Below the pieces are notes generated by a model that ran no database searches, was not told where the DNA came from, and saw nothing but the letters and a program-made list of their open reading frames with translations. A stretch of DNA of 64,000 bases from Zavarzinia compransoris (GTDB lineage Bacteria > Pseudomonadota > Alphaproteobacteria > Zavarziniales > Zavarziniaceae), in the NCBI RefSeq assembly GCF_003173055.1, contig NZ_QGLF01000005.1, positions 62,001-126,000 of the forward strand, read 5' to 3'. Both the position numbers and the translations under genes were made by a program. Below, piece after piece: positions 36,560 to 45,992 of the stretch; within the stretch, counting starts at the first letter, position 1, and every line of letters begins with the position of its first letter.

Positions 36560-37765
36560 ATGGAACGCCTGCATCCCCGTAACGACCAGGATCTCGCCGC
36601 GCTGATCGCCGACGCGCGGGCGCGGGCGCGCGGCCTGCATGTCGTCGGCGGCGGCACCCGCGCCGGCCTCGGCCATCCGGTGGCGGCCGGGGCGGTGCTC
36701 GATCTTTCCGCCTTCGCCGGGATCGAAGTCTACGAGCCGGCGGAACAGGTCATCACCCTCGGCCCCGCCACCCGCCTCTCCGACGTGGCGGCGGTCCTGG
36801 CCGAAAAGGGCCAGCGCCTCAGCTTCGATCCGCCCGATACCGGGCCTCTGTTCGGCGAGGGCGCCGGCCTCGGCACGATCGGCGGGGCCATCGCCGCCAA
36901 TCTGTCGGGCCCGGCGCGGCCGCGGGCGGGGGCGGCGCGCGATCACCTGCTCGGCGTCGACGCGGTGACCGGCCGGGGCGAGATCTTCAAGGCCGGCGGC
37001 AGGGTGGTGAAGAATGTCACGGGTTACGACCTGCCCAAGCTGATCGCCGGCTCCTTCGGCACCCTGGCGGCGATGACCCGGGTAACCCTGCGCGTGGCCG
37101 GGCTGCCGGCCGCCTCGGTCACCGCGGTGCTGCTCGATCTCGAGGCGGCGGCGGCGGGCCGCGTCATGCAGGCGATCGCCGGTTCGGCGCTGGAGCCGGT
37201 GGCGCTCGCCTACCTGCCTGCCGCTACCGCTGTCCGCTGCCGGCATCATCCGCTGGCGGCGGCGGCCGTGCTGGCGCGCTTCGAAGGGCCGGCGGCGGCC
37301 CTGCCGGAACGCCTGTCCGATCTTCAGGCGCTGGCCGGCCCCGCCGCCCCGATCGAGGTGATCGAAGACGAGGACTCGGACGAGACCTGGAGCGCCATCC
37401 GCGACGTCGCCGGCCTGCTGCCCGAGGGCGAACGGGCGCTGTGGCGGATCGCGGTGCCGCCAGCGGCGGGCTGTACTCTCGCCCACGGCCTCGCGGCGGA
37501 TCTGCCGGGGGCCCATTGGTTCGCCGATTGGGGCGGCGGACGGGTCTGGCTGTCGGTGCCTGCAGGGGCGGAGGCGGGGGCCGCCCTGATCCGGCCCCGG
37601 GTGAGGGCGGCGGGCGGCCATGCCCAATTGTTCCGGGCGCCCCTTGCGGTCAAGGCCGCGGTACCGGTGTTCGAGCCGCTGGAGCCGGGGCGGGCGCTGG
37701 TTGAAAGCCGGGTCCGCGACGCCTTCGATCCCGCCCGCATTCTCAATCCCGGCAAGCTCGGCTGA
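36560..37765 (+). CDS. glcE: Glycolate oxidase subunit GlcE
   Basis: GlcE is a second FAD-binding subunit of glycolate oxidase. The 401-residue product has HVVGGGTRAGLGHP, the FAD contact region GTIGGAIAANLSGPARPRAG, and VKNVTGYDLPKLIAGSFGTL. It starts 13 bases after glcD and ends with the family's FDPARILNPGKLG. Required for complex activity in E. coli. Confidence 0.93.
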   Translation: MERLHPRNDQDLAALIADARARARGLHVVGGGTRAGLGHPVAAGAVLDLSAFAGIEVYEPAEQVITLGPATRLSDVAAVLAEKGQRLSFDPPDTGPLFGEGAGLGTIGGAIAANLSGPARPRAGAARDHLLGVDAVTGRGEIFKAGGRVVKNVTGYDLPKLIAGSFGTLAAMTRVTLRVAGLPAASVTAVLLDLEAAAAGRVMQAIAGSALEPVALAYLPAATAVRCRHHPLAAAAVLARFEGPAAALPERLSDLQALAGPAAPIEVIEDEDSDETWSAIRDVAGLLPEGERALWRIAVPPAAGCTLAHGLAADLPGAHWFADWGGGRVWLSVPAGAEAGAALIRPRVRAAGGHAQLFRAPLAVKAAVPVFEPLEPGRALVESRVRDAFDPARILNPGKLG

Positions 37766-37773
37766 AATCCGTC

Positions 37774-39060
37774 ATGCGCACCTCCTTCACGCCCGAACGC
37801 CTGGCCGATCCCGCCATCGCCGAGATCGATTCGATCCTGCGCAAATGTGTCCATTGCGGCTTCTGCACCGCGACCTGCCCGACCTATCTCGAAACCGGCG
37901 ACGAATTGGACGGCCCGCGCGGGCGCATCTACCTGATGAAGGAAATGTTCGAGGCCGGGCGCCCGGCGGATGCGGTGGTGCGCGACCATCTCGACCGCTG
38001 CCTCGGCTGTTTCAGCTGCATGTCGACCTGTCCCTCGGGGGTCGACTACGCCCATCTGGTCGAACACGGCAAGGCCCATGTCGAGGCGACGGCGCCGCGC
38101 CCCCTGCTGGATCGGGGGCTGCGCGCCGTCCTTGCCCTGATGCTGCCGGGGCGCCGGCGCTTCCGCCTCAGCCTGCTTGCCGGGGTCCTGGCGGCGCCCG
38201 TGCTGCGCCGCCTGCCCGGGCGGCTGGGCGCGCTCGGTGCCCTGGTCCCGGCGCGCCTGCCGGGGCGGATCGCGATCCGGCCGGGCACGCTGCATCCGGC
38301 GGCGGCGGGGAGGCGGGGCCGGGTCGCGCTCGTCATTGGCTGCATCCAGCCGGTGCTGCGGCCGGGGGTCGATGCGGCGGCGGTGCGCCTGCTCAATCGC
38401 CACGGCATCGAGGTGGTGGTGCCGCCCGCCGCCGGCTGCTGCGGCGCCCTGCCCCTGCACATGGGCAAGGAAGCCCGGGGCCGGGCCGCCGCCGCCGCCC
38501 TGGTCGATGCCCTGGGCCCGGTGCTCGACGGGCTGGACGCGGTGATCGTCACGGCGTCCGGCTGCGGCACCACGGTCAAGGATTACGGCCACCTGCTGCA
38601 CGACGATCCCTTGCGGGCGGACAAGGCCCGGCGCATCGCCGCCCTGGCCCGCGACGTCACCGAAGTGCTGGACCCCCTGGATCTCCGCCCGACCGGTGCC
38701 GCCGGGGGCCGCGAGATCGCCTATCACGACGCCTGCTCGCTCCGCCACGGCCAGCGGGTGACGGCGCCCAAGCGCCTGCTGGCCAGGGCCGGCTTCGTGG
38801 TGCGCGAACCGCGCGATCCCCACCTCTGCTGCGGCTCGGCCGGCACCTACAACATGCTGCAACCGGCCCTTTCCGCCCCCCTCGGCGACAATAAGGCCAA
38901 GGCCCTGGCGGCGACCGGCGCCCCCTTGATCGCCGCCGGCAATATCGGCTGCATGACCCAGATCGCCCAGCACGGCACCCTGCCGGTGGTCCACACCGTC
39001 GAACTGCTGGACTGGGCGACCGGCGGCCCCCGCCCGGACGGGGTCGAGGGGATGGCCTGA
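37774..39060 (+). CDS. glcF: Glycolate oxidase iron-sulfur subunit GlcF
   Basis: GlcF passes electrons from the flavin subunits toward quinone. The 428-residue product has two [4Fe-4S] ferredoxin motifs (CVHCGFCTATCPTY and CLGCFSCMSTCPSGV) and two CCG domains (AGCCGALPLHMGKE and LCCGSAGTYNML). It starts 8 bases after glcE. Glyoxylate from this complex could feed the glycerate route, whose kinase is encoded just downstream. Confidence 0.94.
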   Translation: MRTSFTPERLADPAIAEIDSILRKCVHCGFCTATCPTYLETGDELDGPRGRIYLMKEMFEAGRPADAVVRDHLDRCLGCFSCMSTCPSGVDYAHLVEHGKAHVEATAPRPLLDRGLRAVLALMLPGRRRFRLSLLAGVLAAPVLRRLPGRLGALGALVPARLPGRIAIRPGTLHPAAAGRRGRVALVIGCIQPVLRPGVDAAAVRLLNRHGIEVVVPPAAGCCGALPLHMGKEARGRAAAAALVDALGPVLDGLDAVIVTASGCGTTVKDYGHLLHDDPLRADKARRIAALARDVTEVLDPLDLRPTGAAGGREIAYHDACSLRHGQRVTAPKRLLARAGFVVREPRDPHLCCGSAGTYNMLQPALSAPLGDNKAKALAATGAPLIAAGNIGCMTQIAQHGTLPVVHTVELLDWATGGPRPDGVEGMA

Positions 39061-39130
39061 CGATTATCAAAATACCAATAAAATGATGGACAAGCCCGCT
39101 TGATCCTCAGTATGAGAGTCAATGAAGGTT

Positions 39131-39160
39131 GATTATCGGATTCCTCGTTTTCCGATAATC
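39131..39160. promoter_or_regulatory. Perfect 10-bp inverted repeat upstream of the Fic gene
   Basis: GATTATCGGA (39131-39140) and TCCGATAATC (39151-39160) form a perfect inverted repeat around TTCCTCGTTT, about 30 bases before the Fic start. TTGATT (39129-39134) and GATAAT (39154-39159) lie in it 19 bases apart, so the repeat would cover a promoter. A further CGATTATC occurs just after the glcF stop (39061-39068). Fits an operator; a hairpin is possible. Confidence 0.5.
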
Positions 39161-39191
39161 GAAAACCGGTGCGGCTCACAAGGGGGCGTGG

Positions 39192-40331
39192 ATGGAGCGT
39201 GGGGCGGGCGACTATGATTTCAGCGCGGCGACCGACTACCATTATGGCCGCTTTCCGCCGACGGCCCTGGACTATCGGCGCCTGGCGAAACCCTTGACCG
39301 CGGCGATGGCCGCCCTGGCCCGCTATGACCAGATGCTCAAGGGCATGCACAACAGCGAGATCCTGCTCGCCCCCCTGCGCCGCCAGGAGGCGGTGATTTC
39401 GTCGCGCATGGAAGGCACGATCAGTACGCTCGACGAATTGTTGCGCTACGAAGCCGACCACGAAACCTCGGATATTCCTGACGAGGCCAACTATCGCAGC
39501 GATGTCATCGAAGTCGCGCTCTATGCCCGGGCCATGAAGCTGGCGCAGTCGAGCATGGCCGAAGGGCAGCCCCTGTCGACCTGGCTGATCCGGTCGGCCC
39601 ATCGGACATTGCTCGGTTTCGGGCGCGGCGCGCAGAATGCCCCTGGTGAATTGAGGCAGGAACAGAATTATCTCGCCGATCCGCTGAAGCGGAAAATTCT
39701 GTTCATTCCCGTCCGCGCCGAACAATTGGGCCCTGCGCTCGACGGGTTGTTCGCCTTCATGGCGGATGAGGAGTGGGAAATATTGCTGCGGGCGGCGATT
39801 TCCCACCTCGAATTCGAAGCCATTCACCCCTTCAAAGATGGCAACGGCCGTATCGGCCGCATGTTGATACCGCTGCTGCTCTGGCAGGGGCGGGTCCTGT
39901 CCCAACCCCATTTCTACGTCAGCGCCTATTTCGAGCGGCGCCGCGACGAATATATCGACCGTTTGCGCCAGGTCTCCGCACATGACGACTGGATGGGGTG
40001 GATTCTATTTTTCCTCGCCGCGATCGAGGAACAGGCGCACGAAAATCTGCGGACAGCCGAGAGCATCCGAAACCTGTACGAAGACATGAAGGGGCGGTTC
40101 AGGGAAATATTGTCCTCGAAATGGACGGTCGCAGCCCTTGACTTCGTCTTCACCCGGCCGGTGTTCCGGAACAATGTCTTTACCGGAAAGTCAGGAATTC
40201 CGCCGGCGACCGTCTATCGTTTCGTCCGCGCCCTGGCGGATCAGGGGCTTTTGACCACGATCATGCCGGCGGCCGGGCGTAGCCCGGCGATGTATAGTTT
40301 CGAACCCCTGTTGCAACTGGTGCGGGCCTAA
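39192..40331 (+). CDS. Fic-domain protein (class II, N-terminal inhibitory motif)
   Basis: Fic enzymes usually transfer AMP to target proteins. The 379-residue product has the full active loop HPFKDGNGRIGR (His about 212) and an N-terminal inhibition motif SSRMEG (S70-xxx-E74-G75), so activity should be self-restrained and the protein is a class II Fic. The N-terminal Fic_N-like part and C-terminal winged-helix region (GIPPATVYRFVRALADQGLL) match common stand-alone bacterial Fic regulators. No separate antitoxin is needed. Its last 4 bases overlap the convergent glycerate kinase gene. Confidence 0.9.
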   Translation: MERGAGDYDFSAATDYHYGRFPPTALDYRRLAKPLTAAMAALARYDQMLKGMHNSEILLAPLRRQEAVISSRMEGTISTLDELLRYEADHETSDIPDEANYRSDVIEVALYARAMKLAQSSMAEGQPLSTWLIRSAHRTLLGFGRGAQNAPGELRQEQNYLADPLKRKILFIPVRAEQLGPALDGLFAFMADEEWEILLRAAISHLEFEAIHPFKDGNGRIGRMLIPLLLWQGRVLSQPHFYVSAYFERRRDEYIDRLRQVSAHDDWMGWILFFLAAIEEQAHENLRTAESIRNLYEDMKGRFREILSSKWTVAALDFVFTRPVFRNNVFTGKSGIPPATVYRFVRALADQGLLTTIMPAAGRSPAMYSFEPLLQLVRA

Positions 40332-41578
40332 CCCAAGTCCCCATCGACGATGATCGCCCGGAAGTCGTTCACATTGGTCCGGGTCGGGCCGGTGACGACG
40401 AGGTCGCCCAGGGCTTCGAAAAAGGTGCGGCTGCGGTTGGCGGCCAGCAGGGCGGCGGCGTCGAGGCCGAGGGCGCGGGCCCGGGCCAGGGTGGTCGGGT
40501 CGATGCGGGCGCCGGCGTCCGGGCTGGTGCCGTCGATGCCGTCGGTATCGACGGCCAGCGCCCGGATCCCCGGCGCGCCGCCGAGGCCGAGGGCGAGGCC
40601 CAGGAGATATTCCTTGTTGGGGCCGCCGGCACCGCCGTCGCCGGCGATGGTGACGGTCAATTCCCCGCCCGACAGGATCGCAAGCGGGCCCCGGTCCCGG
40701 TTCGCCAGGGCGAGGCGGGCGTGCTCGGCGCCGATCCGGCGTGCCTCGCCCTCGACCCGGTCGCCGAGGTTGAGCACGGTGCGATCAGCGGCCCTGGCCG
40801 CAGCCTCGGCGGCGGCGAGGACATCGGCGGGGCGGAGGATCACCGTGGCGCCCTGGCGGGCAAGGCGGGGGTCGCCCGGTTTCGGGGTCTCGGCCGCGGG
40901 TGCCCGCAGATGGGCCGCGACGGCGGCCGGGACATCGAGCCGCCAGCGTTCGACGATCGCGCGGGCCTCGGCCAGGGTCGAGGGATCGGGCACGGTCGGG
41001 CCCGAGGCGATGGTGGCGGGATCGTCCCCCGGCACGTCCGAGACGAGCAGGGCGGCGAGCGGCGCCGGTGCCGCCGCCAGGGCAAGACGCCCGCCCTTGA
41101 TCGCCGAGAGGTGCTTGCGCACCACGTTGATCTCGCCGATCGGCGTGCCGGCACGCAGCAGGGCGCGGGTCACGGCCTGCTTGTCGGCCAGGGTGAGGCC
41201 CGGCGCCGGCAGCGCCATCAAGGCCGAGCCACCGCCCGAGACCAGGGCGATCACCAGATCGTCCGGCCCGAGGCCACGGACGAGATCGAGAATGCGGGCG
41301 GCGGCCCTCGGCCCCTGATCGTCGGGCAGGGGATGGCCGGCCTCGACCACCTCGATCCGGCCGGCGGGCAGGCCATGGCCGTGGCGGGTGATGACGAGGC
41401 CGGACAGGGGCCCGGTCCAGGCCCGGTCCAGCGCCGCCGCCATGGCCGCCGCCGCCTTGCCCGCGCCCACGGCGACGGTGCGTCCCTTCGGGACCGGCGG
41501 CAGGTGGCGCAGGGTCGCGGCGCCGACATCCGCGGCGGCCAGCACCGTGGCGAGCAGGCGGTCGCAGAGGTCGGCCAT
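40328..41578 (-). CDS. Glycerate 2-kinase (type-2, MOFRL family)
   Basis: This family phosphorylates D-glycerate to 2-phosphoglycerate. The 416-residue product has GAGKAAAAMA at the N-terminus, LVSGGGSALM, the NVVRKHLSAIKGGRLA block, VSDVPGDD, and the MOFRL-type C-terminal domain with GGPNKEYLLGLAL and DTDGIDGTSPDAGA. Glycolate oxidase encoded upstream yields glyoxylate, which can reach glycerate; the kinase would return it to central metabolism. Its stop overlaps the Fic stop. Confidence 0.92.
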   Translation of the reverse strand: MADLCDRLLATVLAAADVGAATLRHLPPVPKGRTVAVGAGKAAAAMAAALDRAWTGPLSGLVITRHGHGLPAGRIEVVEAGHPLPDDQGPRAAARILDLVRGLGPDDLVIALVSGGGSALMALPAPGLTLADKQAVTRALLRAGTPIGEINVVRKHLSAIKGGRLALAAAPAPLAALLVSDVPGDDPATIASGPTVPDPSTLAEARAIVERWRLDVPAAVAAHLRAPAAETPKPGDPRLARQGATVILRPADVLAAAEAAARAADRTVLNLGDRVEGEARRIGAEHARLALANRDRGPLAILSGGELTVTIAGDGGAGGPNKEYLLGLALGLGGAPGIRALAVDTDGIDGTSPDAGARIDPTTLARARALGLDAAALLAANRSRTFFEALGDLVVTGPTRTNVNDFRAIIVDGDLG

Positions 41579-41585
41579 GGCCGGC

Positions 41586-42491
41586 TCAGGTGCCGCGCCG
41601 GGCGATCATGATCCCGGCCAGGATCAGGGCGCCGCCCAGCAGCTCGACCGGGCCGAGCGCCTCGCCCAGCAGCACCCAGCCGATGATGGCGGCCGCCAGC
41701 GGCTCGACCAGGATGACCAGGGACGACAGGCCGGCCGGCAGATGGCCCACCGCCTCGGCGATCAGGCCCTGGCCGGCGGCCTGGCTGATCCAGGCGAGCG
41801 CGATCAGCACCAGCCAGCCGGCCGCGCTCTCGGGGAAGATCCGGCCTTCGGTCGCCAGGGCCAGGGGCAGCAGGGCGATAGCGGTGACGAGGCTGGACCA
41901 CAGCATCAGGCGCGGCGCGTCGATCCGGCTGCGCAGGTCCTTCACCACGAGGATATAGGAGCCGAAGAAGACCGCGGTGACGATGCCGAGCCCGTCGCCC
42001 AGCGCATGCTCCATGCCGATCGACAGGGAATTGGCGATCAGGCAGCCGGCGCCCAGGAAGGTGAAGGCGAGCCCGGCCAGGAACACCGCCTTCGGCCGCT
42101 CGCCGAAGAACGCCCAGGCGCCGAAGACGACGAAGATCGGCGCGAAATTGGCGAACAGGGTGGAATTGGCGACCGTGGTCAGATGGATCGACCAATGCCA
42201 GCTGAACAGGTCGCCGGTGAACAGCAGGCCGGCAATCAGCAGCCTGATCTTTGCCGCCCGGCCGAGGGGGGCCGGGGGGGCTGCCCGATTGCGCGCCGCG
42301 ACCACGGTCCAGCCGTAGAACAGGGGCAGGGCCAGGGCCAGGCGCCAGAAGGCGGTGGCGGTCGGCCCCAGTTCCGACAGGCGGACGAAGAGGGGCGAGA
42401 AGCCGATGGCGATGGCCCCGAGGATCAGGGCGGGCAAGGCCCAGCGCGGGGCGGCGGCAGATGGGGAGGACGGCACGGCAGGGGCGGACAT
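41586..42491 (-). CDS. EamA/DMT-superfamily transporter
   Basis: A 301-residue membrane protein with ten predicted helices in two EamA repeats (about 20-150 and 165-295). It contains the paired proline/glycine helix ends NFAPIFVVFGAWAFFGE and LVEPLAAAIIGWVLLGE. Such carriers export metabolites or drugs; substrate unknown. It begins 7 bases downstream of the kinase start region in the same direction. Confidence 0.86.
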   Translation of the reverse strand: MSAPAVPSSPSAAAPRWALPALILGAIAIGFSPLFVRLSELGPTATAFWRLALALPLFYGWTVVAARNRAAPPAPLGRAAKIRLLIAGLLFTGDLFSWHWSIHLTTVANSTLFANFAPIFVVFGAWAFFGERPKAVFLAGLAFTFLGAGCLIANSLSIGMEHALGDGLGIVTAVFFGSYILVVKDLRSRIDAPRLMLWSSLVTAIALLPLALATEGRIFPESAAGWLVLIALAWISQAAGQGLIAEAVGHLPAGLSSLVILVEPLAAAIIGWVLLGEALGPVELLGGALILAGIMIARRGT

Positions 42492-42601
42492 GGCGCCTTA
42501 TACCGCGGCGGCGCCAGCCTTGCCTCAGCCGATTGAGAAATGCGGGCTTGTGCCGGGCGCCGGGCTCGCTACCTTTGCCCCCCTGTAAGACGGAGTGGGA
42601 C

Positions 42602-43549
42602 GTGGCGACGGTCTGGTGTCTCAGCGAGGGGCATGCCGGCATGGAGACCCAGGTGGTGGGTCTTGCCGAGGCGCTGGGCCTCGACCATGAGGTGAAGCGC
42701 GTGCGCGTGCGCCTGCCCTGGGACTGGCTGCCCGGCCGCCTGTGGCCCTGGCCGCTGAAGGCGCCGACCGCGGACAGCGATCCCCTGGCCCCGCCCTGGC
42801 CGGACCTGGTGATTTCGACCGGCAATGTCGCCGCCCCCCTTGCGGTCGCGATCCGCAAGGCCAGCGGCGGCCGTACCCGCCTCGTCCACCTGCAGAACCC
42901 GAAACTCGCCCTGTCGCATTTCGACGTCGTGATCGCGCCGCGCCACGACCGGCTGGCGGGCGCCCATGTGATCGAGACCCGGGCCGGCCTGCACCGGGTG
43001 ACGCCGGCGCGCATCGCCGCCGGCGCCGACCTCTGGCGCGACCGCCTGGGCCATATGCCGCACCCCCTGGTCGGGGTTCTTCTCGGCGGCTCGAACCGGC
43101 GCTATCGCCTGGACGGCCGCGCGGGCGAGGACCTGGGCCGGCGGCTGGCGGCGGCGGCGGGCGCGATCGGTGCCGGCCTCGCGATCACGCCGTCGCGGCG
43201 GACGGCGCCCGCCGCCCTCGACGGCCTGCGCCGGGGCCTGGGCGACCGGCCGCGCTTCATCTGGGACGGCAAGGGCGACAATCCCTATTTCGGCCTGCTC
43301 GGCCTCTCCGACCATCTGGTGATCACGGCCGATTCGGTCTCGATGATCTCGGAAGCGCTGCTGACCGGCCGGCCGGTGCATGTGGCGCGCCTGCCCGGGC
43401 GCTCGAACCGGCTGGGGCGCTTCGTCGACGACCTGGTGGCGGACGGCTATGTCCGCTGGTTCGACGGCAGTTTCCCCACCTGGCGCTATGAACCCCTCGA
43501 TGAAATGCCCAGGGTCGCCGCGCTGGTCAGGCAGCGTCTCGGCCTGTGA
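42602..43549 (+). CDS. ELM1/GtrOC1-family protein (DUF1022)
   Basis: A 315-residue protein of the family that includes plant mitochondrial fission protein ELM1 and is widespread in alphaproteobacteria. It shows VWCLSEGHAGMETQVVGLA at the N-terminus, LVHLQNPKLALSHFDVVIAP, GVLLGGSNRRYRL and ADSVSMISEALLTGRPVHV, a pattern like GT-B glycosyltransferases. Function in bacteria is uncertain. The start is GTG at 42602. Its last 23 bases overlap the convergent hybrid kinase gene. Confidence 0.85.
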   Translation: MATVWCLSEGHAGMETQVVGLAEALGLDHEVKRVRVRLPWDWLPGRLWPWPLKAPTADSDPLAPPWPDLVISTGNVAAPLAVAIRKASGGRTRLVHLQNPKLALSHFDVVIAPRHDRLAGAHVIETRAGLHRVTPARIAAGADLWRDRLGHMPHPLVGVLLGGSNRRYRLDGRAGEDLGRRLAAAAGAIGAGLAITPSRRTAPAALDGLRRGLGDRPRFIWDGKGDNPYFGLLGLSDHLVITADSVSMISEALLTGRPVHVARLPGRSNRLGRFVDDLVADGYVRWFDGSFPTWRYEPLDEMPRVAALVRQRLGL

Positions 43550-45938
43550 CGCGGTCGAGGGCGGCCAGGGTTTCCGCCACCACCCGGTCGTAGAGGTCGA
43601 GCCTGGCGGTCAGCGTGGCCGGGTTCAGGGCCGCGGCGCCGTCGAGGCGGAGACTGCGGGTCACCGCCGCGATCCCCTCCGCCCCCAATTGCGCGGTCAT
43701 GCCCTGGATCGTGTGGGCGGCCTCGCGCAATTGCGCGGCGTCGCCTTCAAGCGCCGCGCGGTGCAGGCGGGCGCCTTCCTTGGCCAGGGTCTGGCGGAAC
43801 GAGGCGACGAGGTCGCGGATCTGGTCCGCCCCCATGATCTCGCGCAGTTCCTCGAGCGGGCGGGGATCGAAGCCGGGATCGATCGCGGCCGTGCTCGCGG
43901 TCTCGGCGGCGCCCGGGGACTGGGCCGGGCTTTGCAGCAGCAGGCGGCGCAGGTCCCGGTCCAGGGCGGCCCAGTCGATCGGCTTGGTGTGCAGGGCGTC
44001 GATGCCGATGCGCCGGTAGCCATCGAGATCCTCGGCCAGGGCATCGGCGGTCAGGGCGATCACCGGCGGCAGGGGGCGGACCGCATCCTCGCGCATCTGG
44101 GCCAGGGCGCGGGGCCCGTCCATCACCGGCATGCGCATGTCGAGCAGGAGGGCGTCGAAGCCCTTCTTGCGCCAGGCCTCGACCGCTTCCCAGCCGTTGG
44201 CGGCGAAAGTGATGTCGTAGCCGCGGCGCGCCAATTGCTCGCGGATCAGGAAACGGTTGATCTCATTGTCCTCGGCGACCAGCAGGCGCGGGCGGAAGCC
44301 GCCGGGGGCGACCGGCTCCGGCGCGGCCGGGGGCGGCGGGACCGGCAGCGGCGCCACGGCCGCGGCCTCGCCGGCGGGCAGGGGCACCGTGAACCAGAAG
44401 CGGGTGCCGTTGCCGAGCGCGCTGGTCAGGCCGATGTCGCCGCCCATGGCCTTGACCAGCCGGCGGCAGATGGCGAGGCCGAGCCCGGTGCCGCCGAAGC
44501 GCCGGCTGGTCGAGGCGTCGGCCTGCATGAAGGGCTCGAACAGGGCCGCCCTGGTCGCGCTCGACATGCCGACCCCGCTGTCCTGGACGGAAAAGCGCAG
44601 CGTCCCGCCCTCGGCGCGATGGCGCGAGACGGTGACCGCGATCGAGCCGCAGTCGGTGAATTTCACCGCATTGCCGATCAGATTGGCCAGGATCTGGCGC
44701 AGGCGCCCGGGATCGCCGTGGACCACGGCGGGCACGTCCGTATCGATCGTCAGGCTGAGCGCCAGGCCCTTCTGGGCGCAGCGGGCCCGGAACAGGTCGA
44801 CCGCCGCCGCCACCGTCTCGGCCAGGCGGAAGTCGGCGGCCTCAAGCTCGATCGCCCCCGCCTCCAGCTTGGAGAAATCGAGGATGTCGTTGAGAACGTC
44901 GAGCAGGGCATGGGCCGACGTGTCGAGCAGGGCGACATATTGGCTCTGGTCGCGGTTCAGGGCGCCCTGGCGCAGCAGGTCGATGGTGCCCAGCATGCCC
45001 GACATCGGGGTGCGCAGTTCATGGCTCATGACCGCGAGGAAGCGGGACTTGGCCCGGTTGGCCGCCTGGGCCTGGTCCCGGGCCTCGGCGAGCGCGGTGC
45101 GTTCGGCCTCGGCGGTGCGGAACTGGCGATGGACGGCCATGATCCGGTACAGAAGGGCCACGGCCAGCCCCAGGAAAATGGCGATCAGGGCCGCCTTGTC
45201 CCACCACCATTCCGCCACATGGGCGGCGCGGGAGGCGCGCAGCACCAGGGTGAAGCCGGTGTGGTCCAGCGGTTTCGCGATCCCGATCAGGCCGTCGCCG
45301 GCGGTCGTCGGACTGGTCGCGATCAGCACCTGCCGGTCGGGCCCGGTCAGGGCGACCACCGATTCGGGCCGGCGCAGGCTGGCGGCATAGAAGCCGGCGA
45401 TGCGCCCGGTATCGAGCGCGCCGACGAGCAGGCGGCCGTCGCCGAGGGCAAGGGTGCGGACGAGCAGCGGCGTGCCGTCGGCCCCGTGCAGCAGGGTGTC
45501 GTCGGCGGGCGGGGTGTCCAGGCGGGCCGGCAGCCGGTTCCGCGCGGCCGCCAGCCGGCGGCCGTCCGGGCCGTAAAGGGCGAGGTCGGCGACCATCGGC
45601 CCGGTCTCGGCCAGGACCGCCAGAAGCTCCGGGTCGGCCGCGCGCCCTTTGGCGTCGGGGGCGTCGGCGTCGAGGGCGGCGGCGGCGGCCAGCAGGCCGT
45701 GCAGGGACAGCAGCGTATCCCCGGTCCAGGTGGCGAGGACCTCGGCGCTGATCCTGACGTTCAGGCGGGCCCGGTCCAGGCGTTCGGCGAAATCGACGGC
45801 AAGCTGGATCGCGAACAGGCTGCTGATCACCAGGGCAAGCAGCAGCAGGCGCCGCACCCGGTGAAAGGGCGGAGGAGAGGGGGGGGACGGCCCCTCGGGG
45901 CCGGCCGCGGGCGCGGTCTCGTCGGCGACGGGTTGCAT
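43527..45938 (-). CDS. Hybrid sensor histidine kinase with receiver and HPt domains
   Basis: An 803-residue membrane-bound phosphorelay protein. Two transmembrane segments (about 30-50 and 255-275) flank a periplasmic sensor region. Next come HisKA (H306 in MSHELRTPMSG), HATPase (NLIGNAVKFTD; FGGTGLGLAICRRLV), a receiver domain (D600 in LLLDMRMPVMDG) and a C-terminal HPt (H742 in AHTIQGMTAQLG). The HPt carries Gln where Lys is usual. No cognate regulator is adjacent. The signal is unknown. Confidence 0.9.
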   Translation of the reverse strand: MQPVADETAPAAGPEGPSPPSPPPFHRVRRLLLLALVISSLFAIQLAVDFAERLDRARLNVRISAEVLATWTGDTLLSLHGLLAAAAALDADAPDAKGRAADPELLAVLAETGPMVADLALYGPDGRRLAAARNRLPARLDTPPADDTLLHGADGTPLLVRTLALGDGRLLVGALDTGRIAGFYAASLRRPESVVALTGPDRQVLIATSPTTAGDGLIGIAKPLDHTGFTLVLRASRAAHVAEWWWDKAALIAIFLGLAVALLYRIMAVHRQFRTAEAERTALAEARDQAQAANRAKSRFLAVMSHELRTPMSGMLGTIDLLRQGALNRDQSQYVALLDTSAHALLDVLNDILDFSKLEAGAIELEAADFRLAETVAAAVDLFRARCAQKGLALSLTIDTDVPAVVHGDPGRLRQILANLIGNAVKFTDCGSIAVTVSRHRAEGGTLRFSVQDSGVGMSSATRAALFEPFMQADASTSRRFGGTGLGLAICRRLVKAMGGDIGLTSALGNGTRFWFTVPLPAGEAAAVAPLPVPPPPAAPEPVAPGGFRPRLLVAEDNEINRFLIREQLARRGYDITFAANGWEAVEAWRKKGFDALLLDMRMPVMDGPRALAQMREDAVRPLPPVIALTADALAEDLDGYRRIGIDALHTKPIDWAALDRDLRRLLLQSPAQSPGAAETASTAAIDPGFDPRPLEELREIMGADQIRDLVASFRQTLAKEGARLHRAALEGDAAQLREAAHTIQGMTAQLGAEGIAAVTRSLRLDGAAALNPATLTARLDLYDRVVAETLAALDRVTGRDAA

Positions 45939-45992
45939 CGGAAGAGTTTCGCGGCGAAAAGTTAACCAACCCTCAGCGCCCGGAGCATGATC

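Noticed and set aside
39192-40331. Fic gene as a FicTA toxin-antitoxin module
   Set aside because: The inhibitory motif is inside the same protein (class II) and no small partner gene precedes it.
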